Positions 36,933-45,837 are shown, counted from the first letter of the stretch. The stretch: 64,000 nt of DNA from Pseudorhodoferax soli (GCF_003337555.1 NZ_QPJK01000005.1:434001-498000), one strand, 5' to 3'. Notes: generated by a model not told the origin, from the sequence alone. Numbers and translations: made by a program.

Positions 36933-38002
36933 GAGCGGTCCGCCGCGAGTGCGAAGCGCTGGCCGTCTTCGCTCTGTTCATCGAGTGCGCGGCCGGGCTG
37001 CTGCTGGGCCTGGCGCTCCTGGCGCTGGCGCCCCTCGGCATCGCCGCGGGCCTGTTGCTGCTGCGCCACCTGCACGCTGACGTCGCCGCCGTGGCGCTGC
37101 GCCAGCTCCTGGCGCAGGCCATCGCCGATGGCCTGCAGCTGGCGCACCACGTCGCCGTGGCTGGCGCTGAGCTGCACCTGGGTGGCGCCGCTGGCGTCCT
37201 GGCGGATGTGGATCTCGATCTGGCCGCGGTGCGGCGGGTCCAGCCGGATGACCACGCGCTCGCTCCCGCGCTCCAGCTGCACGGCGATGCGGTCGCCCAG
37301 TTGCTGCAGCAGCGAGGGCGCACGGCCCTGCGGCGCCGCCTCGCCGCTGCGCGGCTCCACGCTGTCCGGCGGCGCGCTGGCGGCTGCCGGCACCAGGGCG
37401 GTGGCCATGTTGGGGCGCTCCAGCGGCAGTGCGGTGGTGGCGGTGTCGGCCGGCGCGGCCTTGGCGCTGGAAACCGGCACGGGCGCCACGGCGGCCGGCG
37501 CTGGCGCGGAAGCCGGGGCCGGGATGCTGGCGGGCAGGGCCTGCGCTGCACCGGCGGCGGCTTGCACGGCCACGGTCGTGGCGGCGGCCGGGCGTTGAGG
37601 CGCCACGGCCGGCGTGCCGGCGGCGGCCGGCAGCGGCACGGCGATGGCCGGCGGCGGCTGCAGGCTGGCCAGTGCCGGATCGAACGGCAGTGCGGTGCCG
37701 GCATCGGCAGCGCTGGTGTCGGTCTCGGCGTCGGAGTCGTCCTGCGCGGGCGCGGCCAGGGCAGGCGCGGCGGCGCCGGGTGTCGGCAGCGCGGCGGCGC
37801 CATCGAGCAGGAGCTGCAGCGTGCGGTCGAAACTGCCGGGTTGGGCTGGTGCTGCTGCGGCGGCGGCGGCCGGCGCGCCCAAGGTGGCGACGGGCGCGAG
37901 CACGGCCAGCAGCGCGGCCGGCAGCACCGCAGCGGGCAGGGCGCCTTGTTGCTGCGGCGCGGCTTGGGGCGCTCGGGGGGCTTGCAGGGGCAGGGTGTTC
38001 AT
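36929..38002 (-). CDS. fliK: Flagellar hook-length control protein FliK
   Basis: A 357-residue protein with a long Ala/Pro-rich N-terminal ruler region (residues about 1-235) and a C-terminal switch domain (LQQLGDRIAVQLERGSERVVIRLDPPHRGQIEIHIRQ...QLSASHGDVVRQLQAIGDGLRQEL). The tail is Gln/Arg-rich. FliK measures the hook and switches export specificity through FlhB, which in this locus has an altered cleavage motif. It overlaps fliT (ATGA). By position it is lafE. Confidence 0.88.
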   Translation of the reverse strand: MNTLPLQAPRAPQAAPQQQGALPAAVLPAALLAVLAPVATLGAPAAAAAAAPAQPGSFDRTLQLLLDGAAALPTPGAAAPALAAPAQDDSDAETDTSAADAGTALPFDPALASLQPPPAIAVPLPAAAGTPAVAPQRPAAATTVAVQAAAGAAQALPASIPAPASAPAPAAVAPVPVSSAKAAPADTATTALPLERPNMATALVPAAASAPPDSVEPRSGEAAPQGRAPSLLQQLGDRIAVQLERGSERVVIRLDPPHRGQIEIHIRQDASGATQVQLSASHGDVVRQLQAIGDGLRQELAQRHGGDVSVQVAQQQQARGDAEGRQRQERQAQQQPGRALDEQSEDGQRFALAADRS

Positions 38003-38316
38003 GGGCGGGCCTCGAGCGGGGATGCACCGTCCTGCAGCGCGTAGGCGAGCCAGCCGTCGCGGCCCTCGCGCAGCTGGGCGATCTGTTGCTCCAGTGCTTC
38101 ACTGGCTTCGTGGCACAGGCCGCGCGCCATGGCATGGGCTGTGCCGAGCCGTTCCAGCGCCTCAAGTTCCGCGCCCGACCAGGGGCCGAGCGCCGCCAGC
38201 TGCGGCAGCTCGCGCGCGAGTGCGCTGTCGGCTTGCTGCACGGCCTGCCAGTCCTGCGCACGGGCAGCGCGCAGCACCTGGCTGGCCAGCTGGGTCAGCT
38301 GCTGTTGTCTAGACAT
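37999..38316 (-). CDS. fliT: FliT-like flagellar chaperone
   Basis: A 105-residue helical protein starting MSRQQQLTQLASQVL at ATG 38314-38316, overlapping the fliS stop by eight bases. The sequence itself is weakly diagnostic. Size, helical character and position between fliS and fliK (lafC-lafD-lafE order) support a FliT role as FliD chaperone. The upstream part of the open frame is non-coding. Confidence 0.7.
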   Translation of the reverse strand: MSRQQQLTQLASQVLRAARAQDWQAVQQADSALARELPQLAALGPWSGAELEALERLGTAHAMARGLCHEASEALEQQIAQLREGRDGWLAYALQDGASPLEARP

Positions 38317-38725
38317 GCGCGGCCCCTGCGGTGCTGCGGCGCAGGTCCTGCGCCTGCACATCCTGCCAGCCGGCGCGCAGCGTGCGCAGCAGGCCGGCGA
38401 CCTCATCGACCATGGCCGGGTCCAGTTCGCCGCCGGCACGGTACAGGCGCCAGCTGCAGTAGTCGTACAGCCGGGCCAGGTTGCCCACGACCTCGCCGCC
38501 ACGCTCTGCGTCCAGCGCGCTCGACAAGCCGTTGAGGATGTCCACGCACTTGTCCAGGCTGCGGGCCTTCTCGGTGAAGCGGCGCGCCTCGATGTGGGCG
38601 CGGGTGCGCGCCAGCTCTTCGAGCAGCCCGTCCAGCAGGATCAGCACCAGCTGGACCGGCGAGGCATTGGCCGTCTGCGCGTGCAGGTTCACGGCGTGGT
38701 AGTGGTTGTAGGCGTCGTGGTCCAA
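38309..38725 (-). CDS. fliS: Flagellin export chaperone FliS
   Basis: A 138-residue protein. YNHYHAVNLHAQTANASPVQLVLILLDGLLEELARTRAHIEARRFTEKARSLDKCVDILNGLSSALD matches the FliS four-helix bundle well. It holds flagellin before export, although no flagellin gene is in this window. It lies 19 bp after fliD. Confidence 0.93.
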   Translation of the reverse strand: MDHDAYNHYHAVNLHAQTANASPVQLVLILLDGLLEELARTRAHIEARRFTEKARSLDKCVDILNGLSSALDAERGGEVVGNLARLYDYCSWRLYRAGGELDPAMVDEVAGLLRTLRAGWQDVQAQDLRRSTAGAAHV

Positions 38726-38744
38726 GGTCGGTCTCGGCGTTGGT

Positions 38745-40112
38745 TCAGGTGGTGGTCGACAGCGAGCTGAACAGGCTGGAGGTCTCGCTCATCTGCGCCT
38801 GCAGGTTCTGCAGCCGCGTGAACTGGGCCAGGTAGCGCTGGTAGGCGTTCTCGTACTGCAGCTCCAGGCGGTCCTGGCGCTGCGTGATGCGTTTCTGCGT
38901 GACCTGCACGGTGTCCTGGCGGCGCTTGATCTGGCCGTTGCTGGTGTCGGTCCAGCTGTCGGCCACGGACTGCAGCGCGCCCAGCACGCCCGAGGCGGTG
39001 GTCAGGCCGGTGTTGCCGAACAGCGCGTCGAGCTTCTCGGGGTTGGCGGCGAGCGCCTTGTCCAGCTTGGCCTTGTCCAGCGAGATGCTGCCGTCGCGGC
39101 TGGTCTTGATGCCGAAGTCCATGAGCCGCACGCCGTCCACTTCCATGCGCAGCGCGTTGTCCAGGCGCGTGCGCAGGTTGCGCACGCCTGTGTCGGAGGC
39201 GAACACGGCCGAAGCGGCGCCTTCCTTGCCGTAGGCGGTGAGGTCGTCGAGCGCCTTCTCCAGCGTGTTGTAGGCGGTCACGAAGCTCTGCAGCTTCTCG
39301 GCCGTGGCGCTGTTGTCGTTGGCCACCGTCAACGTGGCCGGGGCGCTGCCGCTGGCCATGGGCTGGGCCAGCGTGAGCGTCACGCCCTCGATGGCCGTGA
39401 AGGTGTTGGAGGCCTGCTGCAGCCGGATGCCGGTGCCCTGGGCGCCCAGCCAGACCACCGCATCCTGGGCGGCCACCAGCTCGCGGCCGCTGGACAGGGC
39501 GGTCTTCAGCGCGCCGGCGGGCAGGCCGCTGGCGTCCAGCGTGATGGCGCCGTCGGCACCGCTGCTGCCGGCGCCCAGGACCAGGTGCGTCTGGGTGCCG
39601 CTGGTGACGACGCTGGCCACGGCCTTGCCGCCGTTGTCATCGGCCATGTTGATGGCGCGGGCGATCTCGGCGTGCGAGATGGTGCCGTCGCTGTTCTGGT
39701 CGGCCATGGTCAGGTCGACCGAGAAGCTGGAACCGTCGCCCAGCTGCACCACGAGCGGGCCGCCGAGCGCCACGGGCACGGCCGGCAGGTCCTCGAACGC
39801 GACCTGGTGCACGGTGGCCACCTGCTCGACGAACAGCTGGTGGCTGCCCGGTGCCGCCTTGGCCGTGGCACTGGCCGCGGTGATGGCGGTGCCGCCGCCG
39901 GTCAACGTGGCGCTGCGCTGCATCACGCCGGTGGTGCGGCTCGCCAGGCCGCCGAGCGCGGTCTCGAATGCGCTCAGCGCCGACTGCAGCTTGGTCAGCG
40001 CGGTGGATGTGCTCTGCGCACTCTGGCTCTGGGTGGTCAGCTGCTTCTGGGCGCTGGCCACATACAGGTTGGCCAGTTGCGAGGCCATGGACGCGGGATC
40101 GATTTCGGCCAT
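38745..40112 (-). CDS. fliD: Flagellar filament cap protein FliD
   Basis: A 455-residue cap protein (E. coli 468). Residues 1-60 (PASMASQLANLYVASAQKQLTTQSQSAQSTSTALTKLQSAL) and the C-terminal QDRLELQYENAYQRYLAQFTRLQNLQAQMSETSSLFSSL form the conserved coiled coil. The central NAFTAIEGVTLTL-like segment (here SNTFTAIEGVTLTLAQP) is a family hallmark. ATG 40110-40112 has AAGGAG at ideal spacing. In lateral loci this is lafB, normally preceded by the flagellin gene lafA, which is missing here. Confidence 0.93.
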   Translation of the reverse strand: MAEIDPASMASQLANLYVASAQKQLTTQSQSAQSTSTALTKLQSALSAFETALGGLASRTTGVMQRSATLTGGGTAITAASATAKAAPGSHQLFVEQVATVHQVAFEDLPAVPVALGGPLVVQLGDGSSFSVDLTMADQNSDGTISHAEIARAINMADDNGGKAVASVVTSGTQTHLVLGAGSSGADGAITLDASGLPAGALKTALSSGRELVAAQDAVVWLGAQGTGIRLQQASNTFTAIEGVTLTLAQPMASGSAPATLTVANDNSATAEKLQSFVTAYNTLEKALDDLTAYGKEGAASAVFASDTGVRNLRTRLDNALRMEVDGVRLMDFGIKTSRDGSISLDKAKLDKALAANPEKLDALFGNTGLTTASGVLGALQSVADSWTDTSNGQIKRRQDTVQVTQKRITQRQDRLELQYENAYQRYLAQFTRLQNLQAQMSETSSLFSSLSTTT

Positions 40113-40113
40113 A

Positions 40114-40224
40114 TCAGACTCCTTGACGGGGGTTACCCGTGGAGAAGGCGACCGTTGGCGGCCGGGCATGAAGTGCGCGCGCTGCATTCGATGGCGCGGC
40201 TGCGGGCGGCCGGGTGGTGCTCAT
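40114..40224 (-). CDS. Possible 36-codon ORF bridging fliJ and fliD
   Basis: ATG 40222-40224 overlaps the fliJ stop (ATGA), and the frame ends in TGA one base before the fliD start. The predicted peptide (MSTTRPPAAAPSNAARAL...) is Pro/Ala/Arg-rich and resembles nothing I know. Overlap with both neighbours favours translation, if only to carry ribosomes across. Chance cannot be excluded in DNA of this composition. Confidence 0.3.
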   Translation of the reverse strand: MSTTRPPAAAPSNAARALHARPPTVAFSTGNPRQGV

Positions 40225-40658
40225 GGCGCCCTCCGCAGCCAGCTCTGACGGGCGATCTCGTCCTGGCGCTTCTGCTCGGCGCTGCGCAGGGCGCGGCCGT
40301 GCTCCTGCAGGCGCTGCGCCAGCACCTGGTCGATGGCGCCCTGGCGGCGCGCGGCGGTCAGCAAGGCCAGCCGGGCCCGGTCCACCGCCTGCTCCTGGCG
40401 CGACAGGTCGCCGCGGTGGCGCTCGGCCAGCTCCATCACGTTCTGCTTGTAGTTGGCGCAGTTCAGGGACGCCAGCGGCGACAGCGTGCCGCTGGTGGTG
40501 CTGGTGCGCCACAGGCTGTCCAGCCGGTCCTGGTTGCGGCGGCGCCGTTCGGCGTCGGCCAGCTGCTCGGCCAGCTCGGTCTGGCGGCGTTCGACCTCGC
40601 GTTCGCGCAGGTCCGCCAGGCGTGACAGCGCAGGTTCCGGGTGGCGCGTGTTGGTCAT
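40221..40658 (-). CDS. fliJ: Flagellar export protein FliJ
   Basis: A 145-residue, highly charged coiled-coil protein (LADLREREVERRQTELAEQLADAERRRRNQDRLDSLW...DLSRQEQAVDRARLALLTAARRQGAIDQVL). FliJ is the central stalk of the export ATPase and links it to FlhA. The start overlaps the fliI stop (ATGA), the normal neighbour. Confidence 0.88.
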   Translation of the reverse strand: MTNTRHPEPALSRLADLREREVERRQTELAEQLADAERRRRNQDRLDSLWRTSTTSGTLSPLASLNCANYKQNVMELAERHRGDLSRQEQAVDRARLALLTAARRQGAIDQVLAQRLQEHGRALRSAEQKRQDEIARQSWLRRAP

Positions 40659-41968
40659 GCGACGAGGCTTTCCAGTTGCGCCAGCGTGCCGGCCATGGGC
40701 GCGGCGTCGTGCGTGCCCTGTTGCAGGAAGGCTTCCATGCGCGGGAAGGCGGCCACGGCCCGGTCGGTCGCCGGATCGGCACCGGCCACGTAGGCGCCCA
40801 GCGGCAGCAGCTCGCGCACCTGGGCATAGCGGCCCAGCAGTTCCTTGACCTGCAGCGCCGCGCGCTGCTGGGCGGGGCTGGCGACCAGCGACATGCAGCG
40901 GCTGATGGAGGCGCCGATGTCGATGGCGGGGTAGTGGCCGCGTTCCGCCAGCGCGCGCGACAGCACGATGTGGCCGTCCAGCACGGCGCGCGCGGTGTCC
41001 ACCACCGGGTCCTGCTGGTCGTCGCCTTCGGCCAGCACGGTGTAGATGGCGCTCATGCTGCCCTCGGCCCGCTCGCCGTTGCCGGCGCTTTCCACCAGCT
41101 GCGGCAGCTGGCTGAACACCGACGGCGGGTAGCCGCGCGTGGCCGGCGGCTCGCCCAGGGCCAGCGCCACCTCGCGCTTGGCCATGGCGTAGCGGGTCAG
41201 CGAATCGACCAGCAGCAGCACATGCTGGCCCTGGTCGCGGTAGTGGGCGGCAACGGCGTGCGCCAATTCGGTGGCGCGCAGGCGCATCAGCGGCGATTCA
41301 TCGGCCGGGGCCACGACCAGCACGGCGCGCGCCAGGCCTTCGGCACCGAGCGAGCGCTCGATGAACTCGCGCACCTCGCGGCCGCGCTCGCCGATCAGGC
41401 CCACCACCACCACGTCGGCCACGGTCTGGCGCGTGATCAGGCCCAGCAGCACGCTCTTGCCCACGCCGCTGCCGGCCATCAGGCCCACACGCTGGCCCTT
41501 GCCCAGCGTGAGCAGGCCGTTGATGGCGCGCACGCCCACGTCCAGCGGCTCGTGCACGGGCTGCTTGCGCAGCGGGTGCACGCGCGGTGGCTGGGCGGCC
41601 AGCGGGTGTTCGCCGCCGAGCGGGCCGCGGCCGTCCATGGGCTCGCCCAGCCCGTCGACGATGCGGCCCAGCCAGCTCGGGCCGATCAGCGGCTGGCGGC
41701 GTTCGGCGAGCGGCATCACGCGCGCACCGGTGGCCAGGCCTTCGATGGCGCGGAACGGCATCAGGTAGGCGATCTCTTCGCGGAAACCGACGACCTGGGC
41801 CTCGACCCACTCGCCGGCGGCCGTCTCGACGCGGCAGCGCTGGCCGGTGTGCAGCGTGCAGCCGGCGCTTTCCAGCAGCAGCCCGGAGGCGCCGACCAGC
41901 CGGCCGGTGGGCCGCGCCACCGGCACCTGGCCGAGTTCGACATCGCGCAGGGCGGCACGCAGCGTCAT
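40655..41968 (-). CDS. fliI: Flagellar export ATPase FliI
   Basis: A 437-residue ATPase. Walker A is GLMAGSGVGKSVLLG (about residues 162-176), Walker B HVLLLVDSLTRYAMA, and GRGPLGGEHPL and DTARAVLDGHIVLSRALAERGHYPAIDIGASISR are standard for the family. It energises substrate entry into the export gate. ATG 41966-41968 overlaps the fliH stop; the longer open frame is non-coding. Confidence 0.97.
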   Translation of the reverse strand: MTLRAALRDVELGQVPVARPTGRLVGASGLLLESAGCTLHTGQRCRVETAAGEWVEAQVVGFREEIAYLMPFRAIEGLATGARVMPLAERRQPLIGPSWLGRIVDGLGEPMDGRGPLGGEHPLAAQPPRVHPLRKQPVHEPLDVGVRAINGLLTLGKGQRVGLMAGSGVGKSVLLGLITRQTVADVVVVGLIGERGREVREFIERSLGAEGLARAVLVVAPADESPLMRLRATELAHAVAAHYRDQGQHVLLLVDSLTRYAMAKREVALALGEPPATRGYPPSVFSQLPQLVESAGNGERAEGSMSAIYTVLAEGDDQQDPVVDTARAVLDGHIVLSRALAERGHYPAIDIGASISRCMSLVASPAQQRAALQVKELLGRYAQVRELLPLGAYVAGADPATDRAVAAFPRMEAFLQQGTHDAAPMAGTLAQLESLVA

Positions 41969-42699
41969 CGCACCACCTGCAGCGCCGGCGCGGCCGGCAG
42001 ATCGTCTTCGTCCTCGTCCAGGCCCTCGGCGGCCTCGGGCCGGCCCTTGCCCTTGAGCTGGGCGCGCACCTGGTCCATCACGGCGGCCTGGCGCTGGCGG
42101 CAGCCGGCATCGGCCTCGTGGCGGCCGGCGCGCACATGGCACTCGCCGGGCTCCAGCCGGGTGTCGGGCAGGAGCTTCCACTTCTTGGCGCGCTCGGGGT
42201 CCAGGTCGGTGATGCGCTGCAAATCCTCAGGGTGCAGGAAGACCTCGACCTCGCGGGCCCGCACGCGGGGCAGCGTGGCCAGCGTCTCGTCCACCATGGT
42301 CAAGAGCTGCAGCGGCTGCAGCGCCAGTTCGCAGCGGATCACCTGGCGCGCCACCTTGCCGACCAGTTCGACGACCTCGTCGCGCAGCGCTTCCTGGTAC
42401 TCGGCCTGCAGCTTGTTGAGGGCTTCCAGGATGGCATCGACCGGGCCGGCCTTCTCGTCGAAGCTCTCCATGATCTCGCGGCGCGCCTGCTCGGCGCCCT
42501 GGCGCAGGCCCTCGGCATGGCCGCTCTTGTGGCCCAGGGCTTCGCCGGCTTCCTTGCCGCTGCGTAGCCCTTCTGCATAGCCCTGGTCCATGGCCTGCTG
42601 GAAGGCCTGGCTGGCATCGCCGCCATCGGGCCCGCTCGAGCGGGCCTGCACCTGGGCCAGGGGCGGGAAGCGGTGGGGGCGGGCGTTGCGCAGTTGCAT
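41965..42699 (-). CDS. fliH: Flagellar assembly protein FliH
   Basis: A 244-residue protein with the glycine-repeat helix typical of FliH (QGYAEGLRSGKEAGEALGHKSGHAEGLRQGAEQARREI). The conserved C-terminal half follows (LGKVARQVIRCELALQPLQLLTMVDETLATLP...VFLHPEDLQRI). It tethers and regulates FliI at the C-ring. The start ATG 42697-42699 lies five bases after fliG. Confidence 0.9.
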   Translation of the reverse strand: MQLRNARPHRFPPLAQVQARSSGPDGGDASQAFQQAMDQGYAEGLRSGKEAGEALGHKSGHAEGLRQGAEQARREIMESFDEKAGPVDAILEALNKLQAEYQEALRDEVVELVGKVARQVIRCELALQPLQLLTMVDETLATLPRVRAREVEVFLHPEDLQRITDLDPERAKKWKLLPDTRLEPGECHVRAGRHEADAGCRQRQAAVMDQVRAQLKGKGRPEAAEGLDEDEDDLPAAPALQVVR

Positions 42700-42704
42700 G
42701 CCGG

Positions 42705-43742
42705 TCACTCCACGGTCGCTTCGGCGAACAGCTGGATCTCGATCTCGCCGGCATCGGCGAGCGCCTTGACCTGCGCCATGATTTCCTTGCGCGTCTGCTC
42801 GACGCGCGACATCGGCACCGGGCCGGCGCGGCGCAGGATGTCCTGGAAGCTCTGCGCCTGGCGCTTGGGCATGGTCTGCAGGATGGCGTCGCGGATGCTG
42901 GGCTCGGCGCCCTTGAGCGCGAGGGCCCATTGCTCCAGCGGCACTTCCTCCAGCAGGCGGGTGAGCACCGTCTCGGTCTGGTTGGAGAGGATGAAGAAGT
43001 CGTACATGCTGGCCTCGATCTTGGAGACCAGTTCGGCGTCGTGCACGCGCAGCGACTCGATCATCTGGCGCTTGTCGCCCGGCAGGCGGTTCAGGATCTC
43101 GGCCACCTGGCGCGTGCCCTCGACGGCGGCGCTCTGCGTGCCCATCTCGTCCAGGCAGCGGCTGACGATCTCGTCCAGCTCGGTCAGCAGCTCGTTGTCG
43201 ATCTCCTGCAGGCGGGCCATGGCGATCAGCAGGTGGTCGCGGTCCTGCGCGGGCAGGTTCTCGATCACGCTGCCGGCCTGCGGCGGCGGCAGGAAGGACA
43301 GGAACACCGCCTGCATGCGCACATGCTCGTGCGCGATGCGCTCGGCCAGCCACTTGGGCGCGGCCCACTGCAGGCGCTGCATCTTGGGCCGGATGGCGTC
43401 GCCGTAGATGCTGTTGAGCACGCTGCCGGCGATCTGGGTGCCCAGCGCCAGGTCGAGCGAGCGCTTGAGGTAGCTGCGCGAGGCGCCGTGCACGCCGCTC
43501 TGCTCGCGGTAGTTGTCGAAGAAGCGCGTCATGGCGTGCTTGACCGCCTCGACCTTGATGCCCGACAGCCGCGACATCACCTGCGTGACCTCCAGCAGCT
43601 CTTCGCGCGAGAGGTGGCGCAGCACGGCCGCGGCCGGCTCCTCACCCATGCACAGCAGCACGATGGCGGCCTGCTCGATGGGGCTGGCGGGGGCAGGCGC
43701 GGGCAGTTCGGCCAGCGCGGTGGATTCATTCGGCTCGGCCAT
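42705..43742 (-). CDS. fliG: Flagellar motor switch protein FliG
   Basis: A 345-residue rotor protein. AAIVLLCMGEEPAAAVLRHLSREELLEVTQVMSRL marks the N-terminal FliF-binding domain. The C-terminal torque domain (LLEEVPLEQWALALKGAEPSIRDAILQTMPKRQAQSFQDIL) has the conserved ALKGAE helix. It couples stator force to the MS-ring. It overlaps fliF by 17 bases. Confidence 0.96.
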   Translation of the reverse strand: MAEPNESTALAELPAPAPASPIEQAAIVLLCMGEEPAAAVLRHLSREELLEVTQVMSRLSGIKVEAVKHAMTRFFDNYREQSGVHGASRSYLKRSLDLALGTQIAGSVLNSIYGDAIRPKMQRLQWAAPKWLAERIAHEHVRMQAVFLSFLPPPQAGSVIENLPAQDRDHLLIAMARLQEIDNELLTELDEIVSRCLDEMGTQSAAVEGTRQVAEILNRLPGDKRQMIESLRVHDAELVSKIEASMYDFFILSNQTETVLTRLLEEVPLEQWALALKGAEPSIRDAILQTMPKRQAQSFQDILRRAGPVPMSRVEQTRKEIMAQVKALADAGEIEIQLFAEATVE

Positions 43743-45423
43743 GCTTTTGCACCCACTGTTTGACGACTTCGGCGACGCGTTCGGGCTCCTTGGCGGCCAG
43801 CACGCGCAGGTGGTTGACCATCACGTCCACGGGCGAGCCCGGCGGCGGCAGGTCGTAGTCCTCCAGCAGCGGCACCACCGGGATCTGCGTGCCTGCGGCC
43901 GGAGGCAGTGCCGCCACGGCGGCAGGCGCGGGCTGCGGGCCGGTCAGCGCGGCCAGCGGGGTCGTTTCGGCATCGTCGCTGCGCCGGCGCGGCGTCGGCG
44001 GTTGCGGCGCCAGGCGCTGCTGCACGCTGCGCAGCAGCGGGCGCGCCAGCAGGAAGTAGGCGAGCAGGGCGCCCAGCAGCCACGCCACGGGCGTGGCGTA
44101 TTCGTAGATGCGGTCGGGCTGCTTCCACCACGGCGCCATCTCCGGCGGGGCGGTGAAGGCCAGTGCCGAGACGGCCAGCTTGTCGCCGCGCTCGGCGTTG
44201 ATGCCCAGGCCGTTGCGCAGCACGCCTTCGATGCGCGTGAGGTCTTCTGCGCTCCAGCCGCTGCCGCCCGGCGCGGCGCCGTTGTTCAGCACCACCGCCA
44301 CGTTCAGGCGCGCGAGCTGGCCGCGGGCGTGGCGGATCTGGCGGATCTGGCGGTCGTAGGCGTACTGGCGCGTGGTGGCGTTGCGGCGCGCGGTGGCGTC
44401 GTTGTTGCCGTTCTGCGCGTTGCCCTGGGCCTGGGCGTTCGGGTTCGGCGGGTTCGCGGGCGGAGGCGGGCGGTTGGACAGCGAACCAGGCACGCCCAGC
44501 GCGGACTGCGCGCGGTCCTGCTCGTCGCGCACGGCCTCGGAGGTGATGCGCGGCGTGTCGCCGAGCTTCTCCACGGTCTCGTCGATGCGGTCTTCGCTGA
44601 CCTCGGCGGTCACGCTGGCCTTGAAGTTGTCCAGGCCCACGACGGGGCCCAGCAGTTCGCGCACGTTGGCCAGCGTGGCCTCCTGGTGGCGGCGGGCGGC
44701 GTCGCCACCGCCCACGGCATCGAAGCCCTGGCTCAGGTCCACGCGCGAGGACAGCAGGTTGCCGGCCTGGTCGACCAGGCTCACGCGCTGCACGTCCAGG
44801 CTGGCCACGCTGCCGGCCACCATGTTGACGATGGCGGCGATCTGCTCGGGCGCCAGCTTGCGGCCGGGCTTCAGCGCCAGCACCACCGAGGCCGAGGCCT
44901 TCTCGCCATCGCCCAGCACGAACGAGGTGGAACGCGGCATGGACAGGTGCACGCGCGCCGATTCCACGGCGTCCAGCGTGCGGATGCTTTGCGCCAGCTC
45001 GCCCTCCAGGCCGCGGCGAAAGCGTACGTCCTGCACGAACTGGCTCACACCCAGCGGGTCGCTCTTGTCCATGAGCTCCAGGCCGGCCGGCAGCTGGGCC
45101 GTGACACCGCGGGCCGCCAGCAGCATGCGCACGCGGCCGAGCTGGCTGCCCGGCACCAGCACCTGGCCGCTGTCGGGGTGCAGCCGGTAGGGCACGCTCT
45201 CGGCGTCCAGCACGGCCATCATGTCGGAGGCCGAAATGCGCTCGCGCGCACCGAACACGGGCTTGTAGCCGGCCTCGTCGCGCCACAGCAGCATCATCAC
45301 CACGGCCGTCAGGCCCACGGCCAGCAGCAAGATGGGCACGAGCGAGCGGGAGAGCCCGGCCGGCAAGGCCGGCATGCCGACATTGCGCAGGTTCTGGACT
45401 CCGGCCTTCAGGGTGGCGATCAC
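43726..45423 (-). CDS. fliF: Flagellar MS-ring protein FliF
   Basis: A 565-residue protein with two membrane helices: near the N-terminus (SLVPILLLAVGLTAVVMMLLW) and near residue 440 (TPVAWLLGALLAYFLLARPLL). The YscJ-like domain is clear (LPAGLELMDKSDPLGVSQFVQDVRFRRGLEGELAQSIRTLDAVESARVHLSMP). The C-terminal end contains the FliG-binding tail (VNHLRVLAAKEPERVAEVVKQWV). It seeds assembly of the whole basal body. Confidence 0.97.
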   Translation of the reverse strand: MIATLKAGVQNLRNVGMPALPAGLSRSLVPILLLAVGLTAVVMMLLWRDEAGYKPVFGARERISASDMMAVLDAESVPYRLHPDSGQVLVPGSQLGRVRMLLAARGVTAQLPAGLELMDKSDPLGVSQFVQDVRFRRGLEGELAQSIRTLDAVESARVHLSMPRSTSFVLGDGEKASASVVLALKPGRKLAPEQIAAIVNMVAGSVASLDVQRVSLVDQAGNLLSSRVDLSQGFDAVGGGDAARRHQEATLANVRELLGPVVGLDNFKASVTAEVSEDRIDETVEKLGDTPRITSEAVRDEQDRAQSALGVPGSLSNRPPPPANPPNPNAQAQGNAQNGNNDATARRNATTRQYAYDRQIRQIRHARGQLARLNVAVVLNNGAAPGGSGWSAEDLTRIEGVLRNGLGINAERGDKLAVSALAFTAPPEMAPWWKQPDRIYEYATPVAWLLGALLAYFLLARPLLRSVQQRLAPQPPTPRRRSDDAETTPLAALTGPQPAPAAVAALPPAAGTQIPVVPLLEDYDLPPPGSPVDVMVNHLRVLAAKEPERVAEVVKQWVQKHGRAE

Positions 45424-45439
45424 GTGGCGGTCCCGGGCA

Positions 45440-45784
45440 TCAGATCGGCAGCTTGACCAGGTCTTCGACCGCGGTCACGACCTTGTTGCGCACCTGCATG
45501 AGCATGGAGAACGACAGGCTGGCCTGCTGGCTGGAGAGCATGGCGCCGACCAGGTCGTCGCTCTGGCCGCTGTCCACCGCAGCCATCTGCCGGCCGGCCG
45601 CATGGTCCTGGGCGTTCACGCTGTCCACGGCGTCGCGCATGCGCTGGCCGAAGCCGCCCGCGCCCGTGGCGGTCGGCTCGGGCCCGTCGTAGGCAGCCTG
45701 GGGCAGGATGTCCTGGAGGTTTGCTGCTTGTGCCTTGATGTGTGCCAGATTCGCAGCAATTGCGTTGTTCATGTGGTTTGCCAT
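45440..45784 (-). CDS. fliE: Flagellar hook-basal body protein FliE
   Basis: A 114-residue protein. FGQRMRDAVDSVNAQDHAAGRQMAAVDSGQSDDLVGAMLSSQQASLSFSMLMQVRNKVVTAVEDLVKLPI is a clear FliE core and C-terminus. ATG 45782-45784 has a GAGGGA site at workable distance; ATG 45770-45772 is the alternative. It heads the long minus-strand unit fliEFGHIJ-fliDSTKLA-motAB-flgMN, about 13.5 kb with overlapping genes almost throughout. Confidence 0.93.
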   Translation of the reverse strand: MANHMNNAIAANLAHIKAQAANLQDILPQAAYDGPEPTATGAGGFGQRMRDAVDSVNAQDHAAGRQMAAVDSGQSDDLVGAMLSSQQASLSFSMLMQVRNKVVTAVEDLVKLPI

Positions 45785-45807
45785 GACGCATTCCCTCAGC
45801 GTTGCGT

Positions 45808-45837
45808 GGAACTCAATCAATGAGTGTTGAGTATTCC
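45808..45837. promoter_or_regulatory. Inverted repeat upstream of fliE, possible operator
   Basis: GGAACTCAA at 45808-45816 is mirrored by TTGAGTATTCC at 45827-45837, with TGAGT/ACTCA repeats between them. It lies 24-53 bp before the fliE start, in a 242-bp AT-richer gap shared with the divergent histidine kinase gene. It could bind the BetR-type regulator or a flagellar master regulator. I found no convincing sigma-54 or sigma-28 site in this gap. Confidence 0.35.

Noticed and set aside
34989-37598. 869-codon plus-strand open frame across the mot and fli genes
   Set aside because: Antisense to five well-supported genes; no coding signature.
33832-37803. 1323-codon open frame spanning motB, motA, fliA and fliL
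   Set aside because: Only its last third is real (motB). The rest runs out of frame through motA, fliA and fliL.
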